A stretch of DNA of 64,000 nucleotides, taken from Ustilago trichophora. Lineage: Eukaryota > Basidiomycota > Ustilaginomycetes > Ustilaginales > Ustilaginaceae. This document shows positions 52,687 to 63,238 of this stretch, in pieces. Numbering within the stretch: position 1 is the stretch's first letter; every line of letters starts with the position of its first letter. Location of the stretch: contig OOIN01000007.1 in the NCBI GenBank assembly GCA_900323505.1, positions 744,001 to 808,000 of the forward strand. Direction: 5' to 3'. The notes beneath the pieces were generated by a model. The model was not told the DNA's origin, searched no databases, and saw nothing but the letters and a program-made list of their open reading frames with translations. The translations under genes and the position numbers were made by a program.

Positions 52687-54414
52687 ATGCCGGTACGCCA
52701 GCGAGGTGGATCAGACGTAGCCGGACCATCAAACTCTGGTGATGGTTTCGGTGGCATATGGGATAAGGATCAGGACATCAAGCCAAAAGTCAAGCCAAAA
52801 CCATATGTGATCGATCTCTGTGGCTCAGACGACGATGAGGAAGCATCCCAACCCGGGCCGTCCAAACCAGCCATTCGCCCGAAACGACCACCTGCAGGGT
52901 CCAACGGTATCAAGTACGAGGACGACAGCCTGCCTTGCACCGACGATGAAGACCAAGATGACGACTTTCGCGGGAGTGCAAACACACGTAGCAGCAAGAA
53001 GCGGGCCGCTTCCAGTACTCCCACAACAACTCCTAAGCTCTACGCTATCGCTCGCATCGGAACCCTTGCCACCGACGGCGTAGCCTCGGTTTCCGAATCC
53101 GAAGCAAAGCTCGCCAATGTCAGCTCAGGCATCCTCTCCCGCATCCAGAAATCCCTCGCCCTCGCCAAGCATCCTGGTACAGGCGAAGCTGAAGCTCAAC
53201 AGGCCCTTCGACTGGCAACCCGTCTCATGTCCTCTCAGAACCTTACCCAGGCAGATATCCTCGCTTCCTCCTCTGCCGAGACCAACCAGACCCGCGCTGG
53301 CATGTCAATCGTCGAAATCGTTTCTCAGACCAATGCTTCTCCTCGCAATGAGAGCTGGGTCAATCAGATCGCCATCGCAATCAATCTCTTCTTCGATGTC
53401 AAAGCATACTCGACCTCCTATGCGAATCGAACCAAGCTGAGTTGGACCTTTTATGGGCTAGCCATCAATACGGTAGCTGCAGCGCACGCGTTCGAGATGG
53501 TACACAATCAGGTGCTGACATGGGCGTATGAGAAGGCGAGTGCCAAGTTGGTGTCCGGTAAAACGGGGAAGAACAGTTATTGCCAAGGTGTAGCTGCCGG
53601 CTTGATTGCGCTGGCCAAGAAGGAGAAGAAGGAAGAGTTGCGCTTGGCTATCGAGTCGGAGAAGAAGAGGTTGAAGGATGCTGAGGAGCAAGAGGCTGCT
53701 CAGACCAAGAAGGAGAAGGAGCGACTGGAGCATCCGCCAGCCTCGTCAATCAAGTCTGAGCCAGGCATCAAGCCTGAGCCATGCGATGAGGGTCTCAGCA
53801 GCAGCTGGACATCTGGATCTCGAAATGTCAAGCTTGAAGATGCCGCTGACGAAGAAGACATAAAGCTGTCCCGCAACGGTGCCAAACGCTCTGAATCTGA
53901 AGAAGCCGACGAGGGCTACAGTCGTTGGACCGACAGCGGTATCGGGTCGACCAAGCTCGAGCACGATCACGACTCGGAATCCGAAAACGAAGACACCAAC
54001 GACCAGTTCTATGACTTGGACTCTGACCTCCCCACTCCGGCATTCGAAGATGACATCAAGCCGCACTTTGACGAAGCTCTCGAAAGCGACATTATCGACC
54101 TCACCTCTGATCTCGGTAACACCAGTTCTCCTTCTTCTGCCGATATCAAGCCCAAACCCGACCCCTCGTCTGAGGATATCAAGCCCAAGCTCGATCCAGA
54201 CGACAGCGGTGCAGGCTGGCAATCCGGCAACCAACTAATTCGCTTCAGACAGGACGCAGAAAAGATCGCAGACGACTATCTCGCATCGCAACACTCTGGC
54301 TTAAAGCTGAAAAAGAGAGCAAGAACAACCTACAAGAAGGACTCGAGCGCTTTTGATCAGGGTAGAGAGGATGCCAAGAAGATTGATGTCAAGCGAAAAC
54401 GAATTCAGGGATAG
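52687..54414 (+). CDS. DUF2786 protein with SUMO-related motifs
   Basis: 575 residues, no intron. The DUF2786 helical block is at about residues 140-200 (ILSRIQKSLALAKHP, EAEAQQALRLATRLM, LTQADIL), followed by a conserved C-terminal partner region (WVNQIAIAINLFFDVKAY ... GVAAGLIAL). The biochemical role of the family is not established. The flanks are acidic and disordered and hold two likely SUMO-interacting motifs (VIDLCGSDDDEE near residue 40 and IIDLTSD near 465) and several sumoylation-type sites of form hydrophobic-Lys-x-Glu (IKYED, IKSEP, IKPEP, VKLED). The tail is basic (KLKKRARTTYKK). A nuclear protein engaged by the SUMO system is a fair inference. Confidence 0.8.
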   Translation: MPVRQRGGSDVAGPSNSGDGFGGIWDKDQDIKPKVKPKPYVIDLCGSDDDEEASQPGPSKPAIRPKRPPAGSNGIKYEDDSLPCTDDEDQDDDFRGSANTRSSKKRAASSTPTTTPKLYAIARIGTLATDGVASVSESEAKLANVSSGILSRIQKSLALAKHPGTGEAEAQQALRLATRLMSSQNLTQADILASSSAETNQTRAGMSIVEIVSQTNASPRNESWVNQIAIAINLFFDVKAYSTSYANRTKLSWTFYGLAINTVAAAHAFEMVHNQVLTWAYEKASAKLVSGKTGKNSYCQGVAAGLIALAKKEKKEELRLAIESEKKRLKDAEEQEAAQTKKEKERLEHPPASSIKSEPGIKPEPCDEGLSSSWTSGSRNVKLEDAADEEDIKLSRNGAKRSESEEADEGYSRWTDSGIGSTKLEHDHDSESENEDTNDQFYDLDSDLPTPAFEDDIKPHFDEALESDIIDLTSDLGNTSSPSSADIKPKPDPSSEDIKPKLDPDDSGAGWQSGNQLIRFRQDAEKIADDYLASQHSGLKLKKRARTTYKKDSSAFDQGREDAKKIDVKRKRIQG

Positions 54415-54546
54415 AGGTGGAGCTCGGTTGGATTGTATTGTCTAGCTTATCGCACAGTTTACCGGACTTGCGTACGTCTTGGTGCGATATCATAGTATCA
54501 TCATGCATGCTTCAATTTGGTCGCTAGCCCATCCTTGTCCCACGCC

Positions 54547-55333
54547 TCAGAGCGGAAAGCGTCCAAGAATGCGCCTTCCATCCCCGCTAGTACTGGCGCC
54601 ATTCTTCCATCCATCACCAACCATGTTCTCAGCCTCTTCCATGGTCATCGGCTTGGGCAAATGCCCAAATGTCCGCGAGACGGGGGCCGCACGCTGCCTA
54701 TTGGTCAAGAGTGGGGGCGTGGTCAGCAGCTCGTCGTCGAATCCGTACTCCTTTTTTGCCTTTTTCAGGTGTCGAGAGATGAGGATGTCCAGGGAAGGAC
54801 GCAGATACGCATGATCTTGATAGAAGGATCCTGGCGAAAAGTGAGCGACCGCGTCTTCGATGGTAACTGCATCCCGAGCTGCGATTTCAAAAGGCAAAAT
54901 AAAGACGCAATAGGGAAGTTAGGATGATGAAGTTGAAAGCTGGATGCCCAAAGAGGTCACTGAGGGATGAATTACTTACATCGTGGCCTCTCGTTGAGTC
55001 CGCCAGTTCGGATAAAGTCGTTCATCGGCTTCCCTGTAGTCCCGATTCCATGCCATCCACATGCGTCGGTAGCACATCTATAAGTCAGTATTGGTATCCT
55101 AAATCACTTCTGCTCTATGGGACGGACGTACAGTATTCTGCGCGCTCCCAGTCTTCGCTGCGGAAAAGGTACTTGAGCGTAACGATGGCTTCCTTTTGAT
55201 GCTTTACATCTTCTGACCAGAGATCCTGTGCTACCATCTGAAACACGTGCAACGGATTGAGAGGCGGCGGCGCAGCGGCACACAGCGCGGCCAAGACGGC
55301 AATGATTGACACCAAGATTGCGACAAATCTCAT
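54547..55333 (-). CDS. Small secreted protein, candidate effector (singleton)
   Basis: Signal peptide MRFVAILVSIIAVLAALCAAA, then a short helical segment (HQKEAIVTLKYLF, DWERAEY). Exon 3 (54878-54547) encodes about 110 residues with AHFSPGSFYQDHAYLRPSLDILISRHL and PMTMEEAENMVGDGW. Exon 2 is 55077-54980 in the frame CATDACGWHGIG ... NDFIRTGGLNERPR, joined to exon 3 by GTAAGT...CGCAG. The exon 1 donor is uncertain: the canonical GTACGT (55131) gives the wrong phase, while GTCCGT four bases on (55127) keeps frame, giving 211 residues. I saw no resemblance to the five W-N paralogues downstream. Function unknown; the small size, secretion signal and position beside that family suggest a role in plant interaction. 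Confidence 0.6.
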
Positions 55334-56706
55334 GGTGTCTGCTAGCGTAGCGTCGTGGCAAATAATTTTTTGAATGCTGAGGGTGAGGAGAACCGTCAGA
55401 AATCTACGAACTTTTATATCTTAACGCCTTACACCATACACGTTGCGTCTCGTGCTTTCTTTTGCACATGGACAAATCACTTGCGCCGGACAAGGGCTCA
55501 TGTGGGGGCAGAAACAAAGGTCCCACACGATCGGCTGCCAAGGCTTAATCGGCTTTCGAGCGTCTTTTGTTCACAATCGAGGTTGGTGGGTCGTTCGAAT
55601 TGTTTCATAAATGCACCTCTTCTTGTGGCAAAGAACCCAACAGGTGGGTGAGGCCGTTCCCTGTCGCGGTGTACCATGATCTTCCTCCTCAGCAGGACGG
55701 CGCTGTGGATGCCGTTTCCCACGCAATCTAGCTATCAGCAGATGTCATCAGTATGTGCATCAAGAAAGGTCAAGCGGTATAAAGGTTCGGTTTGAAGAGA
55801 GAGGATGTAGTCAGGTCAAGCAGTGTTTGTAGCGGGCTGGTCAACGTAGGTGCCACTTTCTGCATTTTGTATGGAGAGGAGTGGTACCGTCTCTGCCTCG
55901 ATTCGACTGCATAAGACCTTTGAAACCCGCCCACACCGAGCAGCCGTGCACGACTGACGTGTTCATGTCCACAGCTCCGATTGCATTGATTTTGGCAAAG
56001 ATTTGCAAAGTGCTAAGCGAGCACTTGTTTCCTGTCCAAACAAGTATGTTAGGAACCGATGGAAGTCAAGGCAGAGGCTTGGACGGTCGAGTCTCGGTAG
56101 AGTGAGAGTAGCGTGTTGTTGTCGGTGTTGATGTGAGCGTGGGCTGATGCTGGAGAGGCTCGAATCTTGCTTGCAGTCTATCACCCGCTATTTGATGCAA
56201 TACGAGCCATTGGACAGTAATGCGAACAATGGCGCATGTATCTCACACGTGCATGCTGTGAGCGTGGGAGGACGTGATCTGGGCTCAGATTACTGTCTCT
56301 CTTCATGCCTTACACAAGTCCAAGCCACTCAACGGCCTCCAAAATGTGGATTTAGACACACCGAGTGTGAAATTTGCTTTGAGATTCCCTGACCCGAGGG
56401 GTCGCGTGGGCTACGCAGAACATTGTTGCTTTCGTCAGCTCCGGTCACCGTTTCTACAAAATCCTTTGATGAACTCTAATCAACCAACACATCACCATGC
56501 GTAAGCAACAGATCAAGAACTCTGCCGAATCATGCCTGTCAAACTGTACAGGCTCGAACAGTGACTGTGATTCTGGTCAATACCTCCAGAGTAAGCACCC
56601 GCGAGCAGACAATGCTTCATCTTTCAGCCTCACGTTGTTGAGGAGAAGATGTATCGGATTGAATGGTTGATAAGAGCTCGTTCGCCATGCAGTATTGAAA
56701 TGGCTG
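55334..56706. other. Intergenic in the secreted-protein cluster
   Basis: 1.4 kb with no supported gene. A TATA-like TTATATC lies near 55414 for the gene at 55333. I looked for the W-N exon signature on both strands and found none. Confidence 0.4.
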
Positions 56707-57193
56707 TTACGTTGACCTTAGAATGCGGACAGCGTCCATAATCTTTTGTCCGCAATTCACCCTTTTACAGTAGTAGCTATTCCAGTCCGATCCGAGTACG
56801 TCTCCGCCTTCTCCTGTTGAAGACCGAAGCAGGAATCCGCACCAACGGTAAGAAAATCCTCTCCCTTCCAGAGCCTTGAGCATAAGAACTCACTGTACTT
56901 TGGGATGGCCACTTCGTCCCAGAATTCTTGAGCCAGATCCCTACGCTCTTTGTCTGAAGTCGATCACGGAAGAAACAGCACTTTCAACCACATGTGACGG
57001 AGGCAAGAAGTCTGCAAGAAAGCGGTTTAGTGTACTCACTGATGAGGACCTTGAACGCATTCTTTGCCAACGTAACACCTCGGCCTTCTTCGAAACGACC
57101 GCTAAGGATGTCCCAGTCATCGTCGATGCGGTTTGCAACACCAAATTGAAGTGCGACTGAAGCCACAAAAAATACAATGTAGAAAATCTTCAT
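56707..57193 (-). CDS. Small secreted W-N family protein, copy 1
   Basis: Exons 57193-57040, 56953-56894 and 56813-56707; both introns are GTGAG...CAG in phase 1 and give 106 residues. Signal peptide MKIFYIVFFVASVALQFGVA. The middle exon encodes the 20-residue block ERRDLAQEFWDEVAIPKY; the last exon has the family motif GSDWNSYY and two cysteines (YYCKRVNCG). An in-frame ATG at 57205 could add four residues. The gene is on the same strand and has the same layout as copies 2-5. Function unknown; candidate effector. Confidence 0.72.
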
Positions 57194-58580
57194 GCTTGCT
57201 ATCACAAACGTGCGAGGTGCGGAAGGTCAAAAGAAGGGGTGAATTGGAATAGGAATGGAGTGGATGTCGAGGGGTAATCAAGCGTTCGACGTTCCACATT
57301 GCTTTTAAATGTCCTCTGAAAGGGTTTATGTCTACTGGGATTGTTCGATTGCGTTGCTTTGACGGGGGCTTGACCTATACCGACCTTCTTTACTGCGTCG
57401 GCTGTTAATGCACCGAGGGTAGAGTGGCAACCCTTTGTCAGCGGTTGTTCTATTTAGTTCTTATGTTTACAAGCGACTCGAGTGCAACTACCTCAAGCTT
57501 AGCGATAAAGAAGGGAAACTTACATGAGTGAGGTCCAGATTGCAAGGGAGATTTCAAGCCAGATTTGCACTGCTCGCCAATAGGTTCACCTTGCTCGTGG
57601 GAGAGACAGATTAAATCCTCAGCCTTACTTTACATTTTCGCAGACCAAGGTGATCGGAAAGGAGGCACACTTTTCCACGGCGGTTGTCAAATCAGCCAAT
57701 GGATCTTAGTCATGACAAACGTGTGAACGTTGACGAAGCTGCGGATCAACATCGTTAAGGAATGTTCCCACTTCCCTCGCTTGGATCGAAGAAGGTCAAA
57801 GAGGTCCTGACGATGCAGGCAGATCGTGCAGCCGATCCGGCTATCGCCCAAATGATTCTGTTGCTGATATTACTGCTCATTGTGAAGATTCTTGTGGTTT
57901 CACAAGTCGCTTGTAGCAACTCACTGACTCTTCTGTGTGTCAAAGCCACAGGTGGGGTAGCAAAAGTTTGCTTCTCGTGCGGTAGGGCGAGGGCGTCTGG
58001 GCAAGCAGAGCTCGCCTCCCACCTTTCATATGCCCTCTCTTCATGTATCTAGGTTTCTTCTCTTCCTCCATCATCTTTCTTGTCGTCGCTAGGCTGGTCA
58101 TCGCCTAGTGCACGTTTTTCCCCCTCCCTGTGTTCCCTCCCTTATGCTGCTCGCCCTTGCGCTCGTCCAGCCCCCTCTCCGGCGGGCAGGGAGCCTCATC
58201 GAGCTCTTTGGTCTCGCCACAGGCCTCAGCCGCAATCAAATTGTTCTCACATCCATGCAGCGAGTGATGCTCAGCCGGGATTCCAACTTAATGACGGTTC
58301 CGTAGATGCCGTGTTCACCACTACGACTTCACACTGCTAGCCGTGGTATTTTTACACCCAATCTCAGATATCAGGTCTCATGCGCAGAGTGCAAAAGCGT
58401 AGATTGCTCGGTTGAAGCGACTCTCACAGTTCGATCACAGTGGTGCTTGAAAAAGCTGGTTTATAAGAAGTAGTTCTAGGGTGAAGCGGCCGAAAGTGGC
58501 TGCAGGGTGAAGCGGCAGGGTAAGCTAGTCAAATGAAGCTCGGAAGCGGTTACAATACGAGTCGGCGGCTGAAGTAGCCT
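57194..58580. other. Intergenic in the secreted-protein cluster
   Basis: No supported gene. 58030-58340 is unusually rich in C/T and differs in composition from its surroundings. A degenerate GAAGCGG-containing repeat lies at about 58410-58580. Confidence 0.4.
58478..58516. repeat. Direct repeat AGGGTGAAGCGGC, two copies 26 bp apart
   Basis: Copies at 58478-58490 and 58504-58516, with weaker GAAGCG-type relatives nearby. Lies just downstream of W-N copy 2. Origin unknown. Confidence 0.6.
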
Positions 58581-59102
58581 CTAAGGTTTGAACTTGCGGA
58601 TTAGGCTCCCCGCCTCGTTCACAGCACCTGAGATCCTTTCAGAAGTGCCCGAAGCTCCTGCAGAGCCCTTCTGCTGGTTCAGCCATGTGTTCCAGTCCGA
58701 TCCCTTTACATCGTTACCTGCTCCTATAAGAGACAACGCCAAAATGAACAAATTGTCAACAAACTTGTTCTCTAACGGGATTTATAGGCAGTACATATTG
58801 TAAAAACTCACGAATCTTGGGTAGAGCTACCTCCTTAAAGAAAGTACGGCCCCATTCCTGGTATGGGGGTTCCTGGGCTAGTTCGGAGGAAGTACCATTG
58901 TCAAAGATCGCGCCGATGCTTGACAAGAGAAATGTAGGACAGTGCACTTACAAAGTCGGCCTAAAAACATGCCACGCGCATAGGCAACCGGATAATCACC
59001 CCAAGTTCGGTCCCAAATGTAAAGATTACTATCAAGAATCGTTGCTAGAGCGAGCTGAAGTGTGGCAAGGGTGAAAAACGAAAGAAAAATGATGGATTTC
59101 AT
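58581..59102 (-). CDS. Small secreted W-N family protein, copy 2
   Basis: Exons 59102-58952, 58877-58812 and 58723-58581 give 119 residues; introns GTAAGT...CTAG and GTGAGT...TATAG, both phase 1. Signal peptide MKSIIFLSFFTLATLQLALA. Exon 1 has several aromatic residues (LYIWDRTWGDYP). The middle exon gives QEWGRTFFKEVALPKI and the last exon GNDVKGSDWNTWLNQQ, followed by a Gly/Ser-rich helix-like tail. No cysteine in the mature part apart from none seen, so not a disulfide-rich effector. Function unknown. Confidence 0.7.
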
Positions 59103-59598
59103 GATGGGGATGGTCGAATGGAACAGAGGTGAGGCTGTGGTCTTGATTGGTTTGGTTGTGCAGAGTCAAGGAGGAAAAGGCGATTCAGCGCCGCTTTTAT
59201 CCAAGAGTCCCCCCGGTTGCGAAGAGGTAGGACTGTCTTCCTCGAGTCAAGACCACCCCTGCCAATTTTCCAGTTGAGTGGGCGCCTTTGGGTGTGTGCA
59301 ACGTAAATGCCTCCCACCAACCTTTGTTTACCTTTTGTCTGGCGCGCAGATCTCATTTGAACGACTCTTTGTTTGAAAGGAGGCAAGGAGAGCGATACAG
59401 CAAGGCCAGTGGTCAGGGGGACAGCATTTCGGTTTGATGCATGTTTTTTCCTGAGACACAACCCTCGAGCAGGTTGAGCACAATCTTCGTAAATACACAC
59501 CGTCTGATTGCGACGCTAGCCAGAGTGTCCAAGCATAAAAAAGTCTCAACAATCGTTTTGCAACCACATTGATTGAAGAAGGCCAACAAGAGAGGATA
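59103..59598. other. Intergenic in the secreted-protein cluster
   Basis: No gene seen. Promoter region of copy 2 and downstream region of the broken copy 3. Confidence 0.5.
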
Positions 59599-60100
59599 TC
59601 AAGGGAAATGTAGCCCCCCACCTTTAGTTTTCTTGAAATGATCGAGGGACGATTTGAAGGGTGCATTCTGACGGTAGCAGGTGTTCCAATGCCCGCCATT
59701 CACGACTTTGCTTGCTTCTGGTGCCCACAATGGCGGAAAACAGTTGAAGCCCAAGAAGTATGAGCAGCTTATGCAACAAAGCAGAACTCGGACGAGACCA
59801 TGGTGACTTACCGTGCCTGGGAACCGCAACGTCGTTCCGAAATTTCTATGCCAATGCCGCCTGTATGGCAATTTGTGTCGCGAAAAGGATATGAGGATCA
59901 CTATGTCGAAAAATCGTCAGAATGAATAAACATGCGGATGCGGTGCAGCAATACCACGTACTCGAGAGACATTCCTTCGCTGATATGAAAATTTTGAGAG
60001 TATACAACCGCTTATGGTATGAGAAGCTGGGCTGTCACTGAATACAGCGCGAGAAATGCCACGACTGATGTAGTGCAGAGGCGTTTCGGTTTCTCAGCAA
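59599..60100 (-). pseudogene. Broken W-N family copy 3
   Basis: The last exon (59714-59599) is intact and encodes GGHWNTCYRQN and a Lys-rich tail. The middle exon (ending 59812, GTAAGT donor, phase 1) encodes KFRNDVAVPRH, which aligns with EFWDEVAIPKY of copy 1, but an in-frame TAG at 59848-59846 stands where copies keep Gln or Glu. Upstream there is signal-peptide-like text (VVAFLALYSVTAQ, near 60065) without a usable ATG and with a stop soon after. I read this as a decayed paralogue. The left boundary of the relic is approximate. A very different gene model could in principle avoid the stop, but none was found. Confidence 0.6.
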
Positions 60101-60647
60101 AGAGCACGTTGCTGCTTTGAAGGGCTCAAAGATCTGATGACAAAGTTAAAAGTGGTGAGAAGAAACGAAAACAAAGCTGCGCCAAACCACAGCCTATGTG
60201 ACGGAATCCACCATGCTGAATCTTGCCATCGACTCGCAGGCTAGTTCGAGCAGCCTCACTCGGAGCTTGTGAGCATTAAGCGACCTAGGAGCGATCCCTC
60301 TACCTCAGCAAAGCAAAGTCGTCCCCCAGCTGCTAACCTCACAGTGCCCTTCTTCAAATCCACACTTATGGCTGATTATCACGAAGAAGGATAGTGAAGC
60401 GCGGCAGATTTGGGGAGAAGTAGAGATTAAATTAAAAGAAGAGAGAGGACTTGAAAGAATCCTTGTCATCCTAAGGTGACAACGCAGCGTTGTTCAAAGA
60501 TGCTGATGTCGTCTATCAAAGTCAGAGGCATGATGTTGTCTCGTTAAGCTGTAACCTTCACAGGCACTCCCTAGCAGAGAACATCATTCCTTTTGCAAGT
60601 CTCTTTAGACTATTCTCGCTCTTTGGCCCTTGTCAGATTGCAGCACC
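60101..60647. other. Intergenic in the secreted-protein cluster
   Basis: No gene or repeat recognised. Confidence 0.5.
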
Positions 60648-61225
60648 TCAATGACCATAGCGGATCACATCGATCATGCTGTTCATCCCACGAAGCGCGC
60701 GTTGGTACGGGGTCTTCGTGGCTGCCACTCCGTCGTACCACCTATATTTCTCTCGGAACGTGTCTCTAAAGAGCTGGCCCCAGCTTCGATTCTTGCGGTA
60801 GTACTCGTTCCAATCCTTTCCCGTCACTATGCTCTTTCCTTATGGGTGCGAATGAAAGAATGGGGTTGATACTGCATGTCAGCGATGTGTGCGATATAGT
60901 ATAGTCAGATGCTATGAGTGAATAGAAGCAATTGGACTTACCCCACTTCCGCGGTACAACCTCGAAGGCGAAACTCTCGGCTAGTTTCTTTCTTTCGGGA
61001 CCTGCGCGAGCAAAAGAGCAGCAAGCTGTCAGCACACCCAAAGTGCGTCTGCCTGTGATCACACTTTCCGGACTTACGGATCGTAAATCCAGTGAATACA
61101 GTATGCTGATCCACCAGTGAACCCTTTGAGCTATCAAAAAGGACTCTATCTGCATCAACGAAGTTGGCGAGGACGTATTGAACGAAGACCAGGGCAAAGA
61201 CAAAGACAAGGTGAAAGCCCTTCAT
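60648..61225 (-). CDS. Small secreted W-N family protein, copy 4
   Basis: Exons 61225-61078, 61001-60942 and 60838-60648 give 132 residues; introns GTAAGT...GCAG and GTAAGT...ATAAG, both phase 1. Signal peptide MKGFHLVFVFALVFVQYVLA. The middle exon is 60 bp, the same as in copy 1, and encodes PERKKLAESFAFEVVPRKW. The last exon has VTGKDWNEYYRKNRSW, then a longer basic tail rich in Arg and Tyr. It is the clearest intact member with copies 1 and 2. The acceptor of intron 2 is fixed by an in-frame stop just before it. Function unknown; candidate effector. Confidence 0.75.
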
Positions 61226-63238
61226 GTTGATAGTAGAGTGGTTGTCAAGATATAATCGAGAGTAAGACTGGCTGACTCTTGAACGAGGTAGCGAAGTTGT
61301 GATGCTAAGAGAATACGATGGGAGTTGCGAGGGGGAAAAGGAGAGGGGGGAAGTTGAAAGTTCTTGAACTTGTACTTCAACTTTGCACGGCTCTTGAGAT
61401 AGGATGGCCCCCTTTCAACTTGTCCCTGGTGCTGAGTGGCCAGCCATAGCTGCTATTCAGAGCCCTCAGCCCTGGTATGAAATTTGTGGGACCATTGGCT
61501 GCTTAGTACGCCGTACGATCGTCCAGCAGGATTCTTGCCTTCAAGGTGGGCTTCGACTGGCAGGAAGACTAAGGGATACCAAGCGGTGCCGTCCCACAGC
61601 TCAGCATTCCCGCATGCAATGTGGGACTGTGTTGCACAGCTTCCGCAATCGCTATAGAATAGTCCACGCCCGTCTTCTCTCACAAATCCTCATACAACCA
61701 AGCTTCACTGAGTTCAACTTATATCAAGAGGGCAAGAAGGGACGCAATACTGCGCTACGGTGAAAGCACGGTCGGTGATTCATAGCAGCAGGGTTACTGA
61801 AATGAACGAAAGAGGTAAGACTACTAGTCATGGAAAAAGATCAATGCGCTGTCCCACTAATTCGTTTCTCGAGTCCCGAACCCACCGCTCTCGCAAGAAA
61901 AAAACAATTGTCACTTGCATTTCTTTTTTATTCACAGATGGTACACAGTGTGGGTGGGAAATTGCATACGTTGGAAAAACGAATGATAACGTAGAAATAA
62001 GGCAAAGTACTTGACCAGGAGAGCCATTGGAGCAATCTCGGCAATGCCTCGCCTGCTTAACAGTACGGCTATCGAGAGCGCATGTGTGAAATGTGAAACC
62101 ATGTGTCTGTGGCATCTTGTGCAGGTTGCAACAAAGCACATCTCCGGACAATGCAACACCCATCCTGCAACGCGGTTGCCGAGGCAATCAATACTTTCCT
62201 CTGGAAGCTTGAGCTGCTTTTGATCTTCTAGCCCTTTCATGCACATTATTGCTAGCGCTCAATTAGAAGTGCTACGCAGGTATTTCAAAACTAAGATACC
62301 GAGCACTGCTGTATGTCGAGGTCGAGTGGGACCCATGGCGACAGCAGCTTTCAAGGTCTATCGGCCAAGATTGTAGCGGCATTCTCAATCCCAAGAACTT
62401 TTTCAAAAAGCCTTCGGCTTCATGAAGCCAGTATCTGGGCTTGCTTGACAGCTAGCGCGGTGAATCAAGACGCTGCTCGACGTTGCCAAGCCGGGAAAAA
62501 ACCCGTCTATGGAGCCGCCTGAGATACGCACATGTTACTAGCTTTAGAGCCTGGAACGACTTCTGGACAGCTGTTGACTGCGACTAGAGCCAATGGTGCG
62601 CCTTCCTCAACATGAGAAACCCGATGTATTTGGCAGCAGCAACATTGTCGCAATTAGTACCTTTATGAAAGAGGTGGGTCTTGGAATCGCTCTCTATTTT
62701 CAAGCTCGATGAAGCTAGATTCAGACAATTGACTGGCAAGAGCGCCGCTCTCCATCTCGAGAGGCATTTCCGTATGAGGCGAAAATCTCGCTCTCTCTCT
62801 CTCTCGAGACAGAGTTTTACTCCACTCTGTTGCCTATTGTTGTTTCACGGGCTGGAATCAAATCAAAGTGTTCGGATAGCAATCAAATTGTAAGTTGAGA
62901 GGAAGGAGATACATCTTTCGTACTGAGAAGAGCATCATTGTGAAGAGATAGAAGAGAATGTTTTGTGCAGATCGGACGAAGGATGTGCCTTGAGACGTGA
63001 TATTTTCGAGGAAAAGATTCTCATGGTTGGGATTGGAGGTGGTTCACGCCTTGCAGCAGGCCTTCCCGAACGAGAAGCAAATTCAACACCTGAGCACAGA
63101 ATGTCACAAGCACGGCTGTCAATTTATCCTCTTGTCATTGCCGCACCGCAGCCGTTTGAAAGCTTTGAACGTCAATTTCTGACGATCGGTTTGAAATTGA
63201 GCCTGCCATCCTAGCACGGCGGAAGTGATCCAATCCGA
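61226..63238. other. Intergenic in the secreted-protein cluster
   Basis: 2.0 kb with no supported gene. A plus-strand frame at 62997-63182 has plausible text but no partners. A chance-looking AWNDFW string lies on the plus strand near 62548. A CT microsatellite lies at about 62790-62805. Confidence 0.35.

Noticed and set aside
62530..62575. Plus-strand AWNDFW string resembling the W-N motif
   Set aside because: Opposite strand, no matching middle exon or signal peptide found, quickly followed by a stop; taken as chance.
62997..63182. Plus-strand 61-codon frame with protein-like text
   Set aside because: No splice partners, no domain and no start context; left as unresolved noise.
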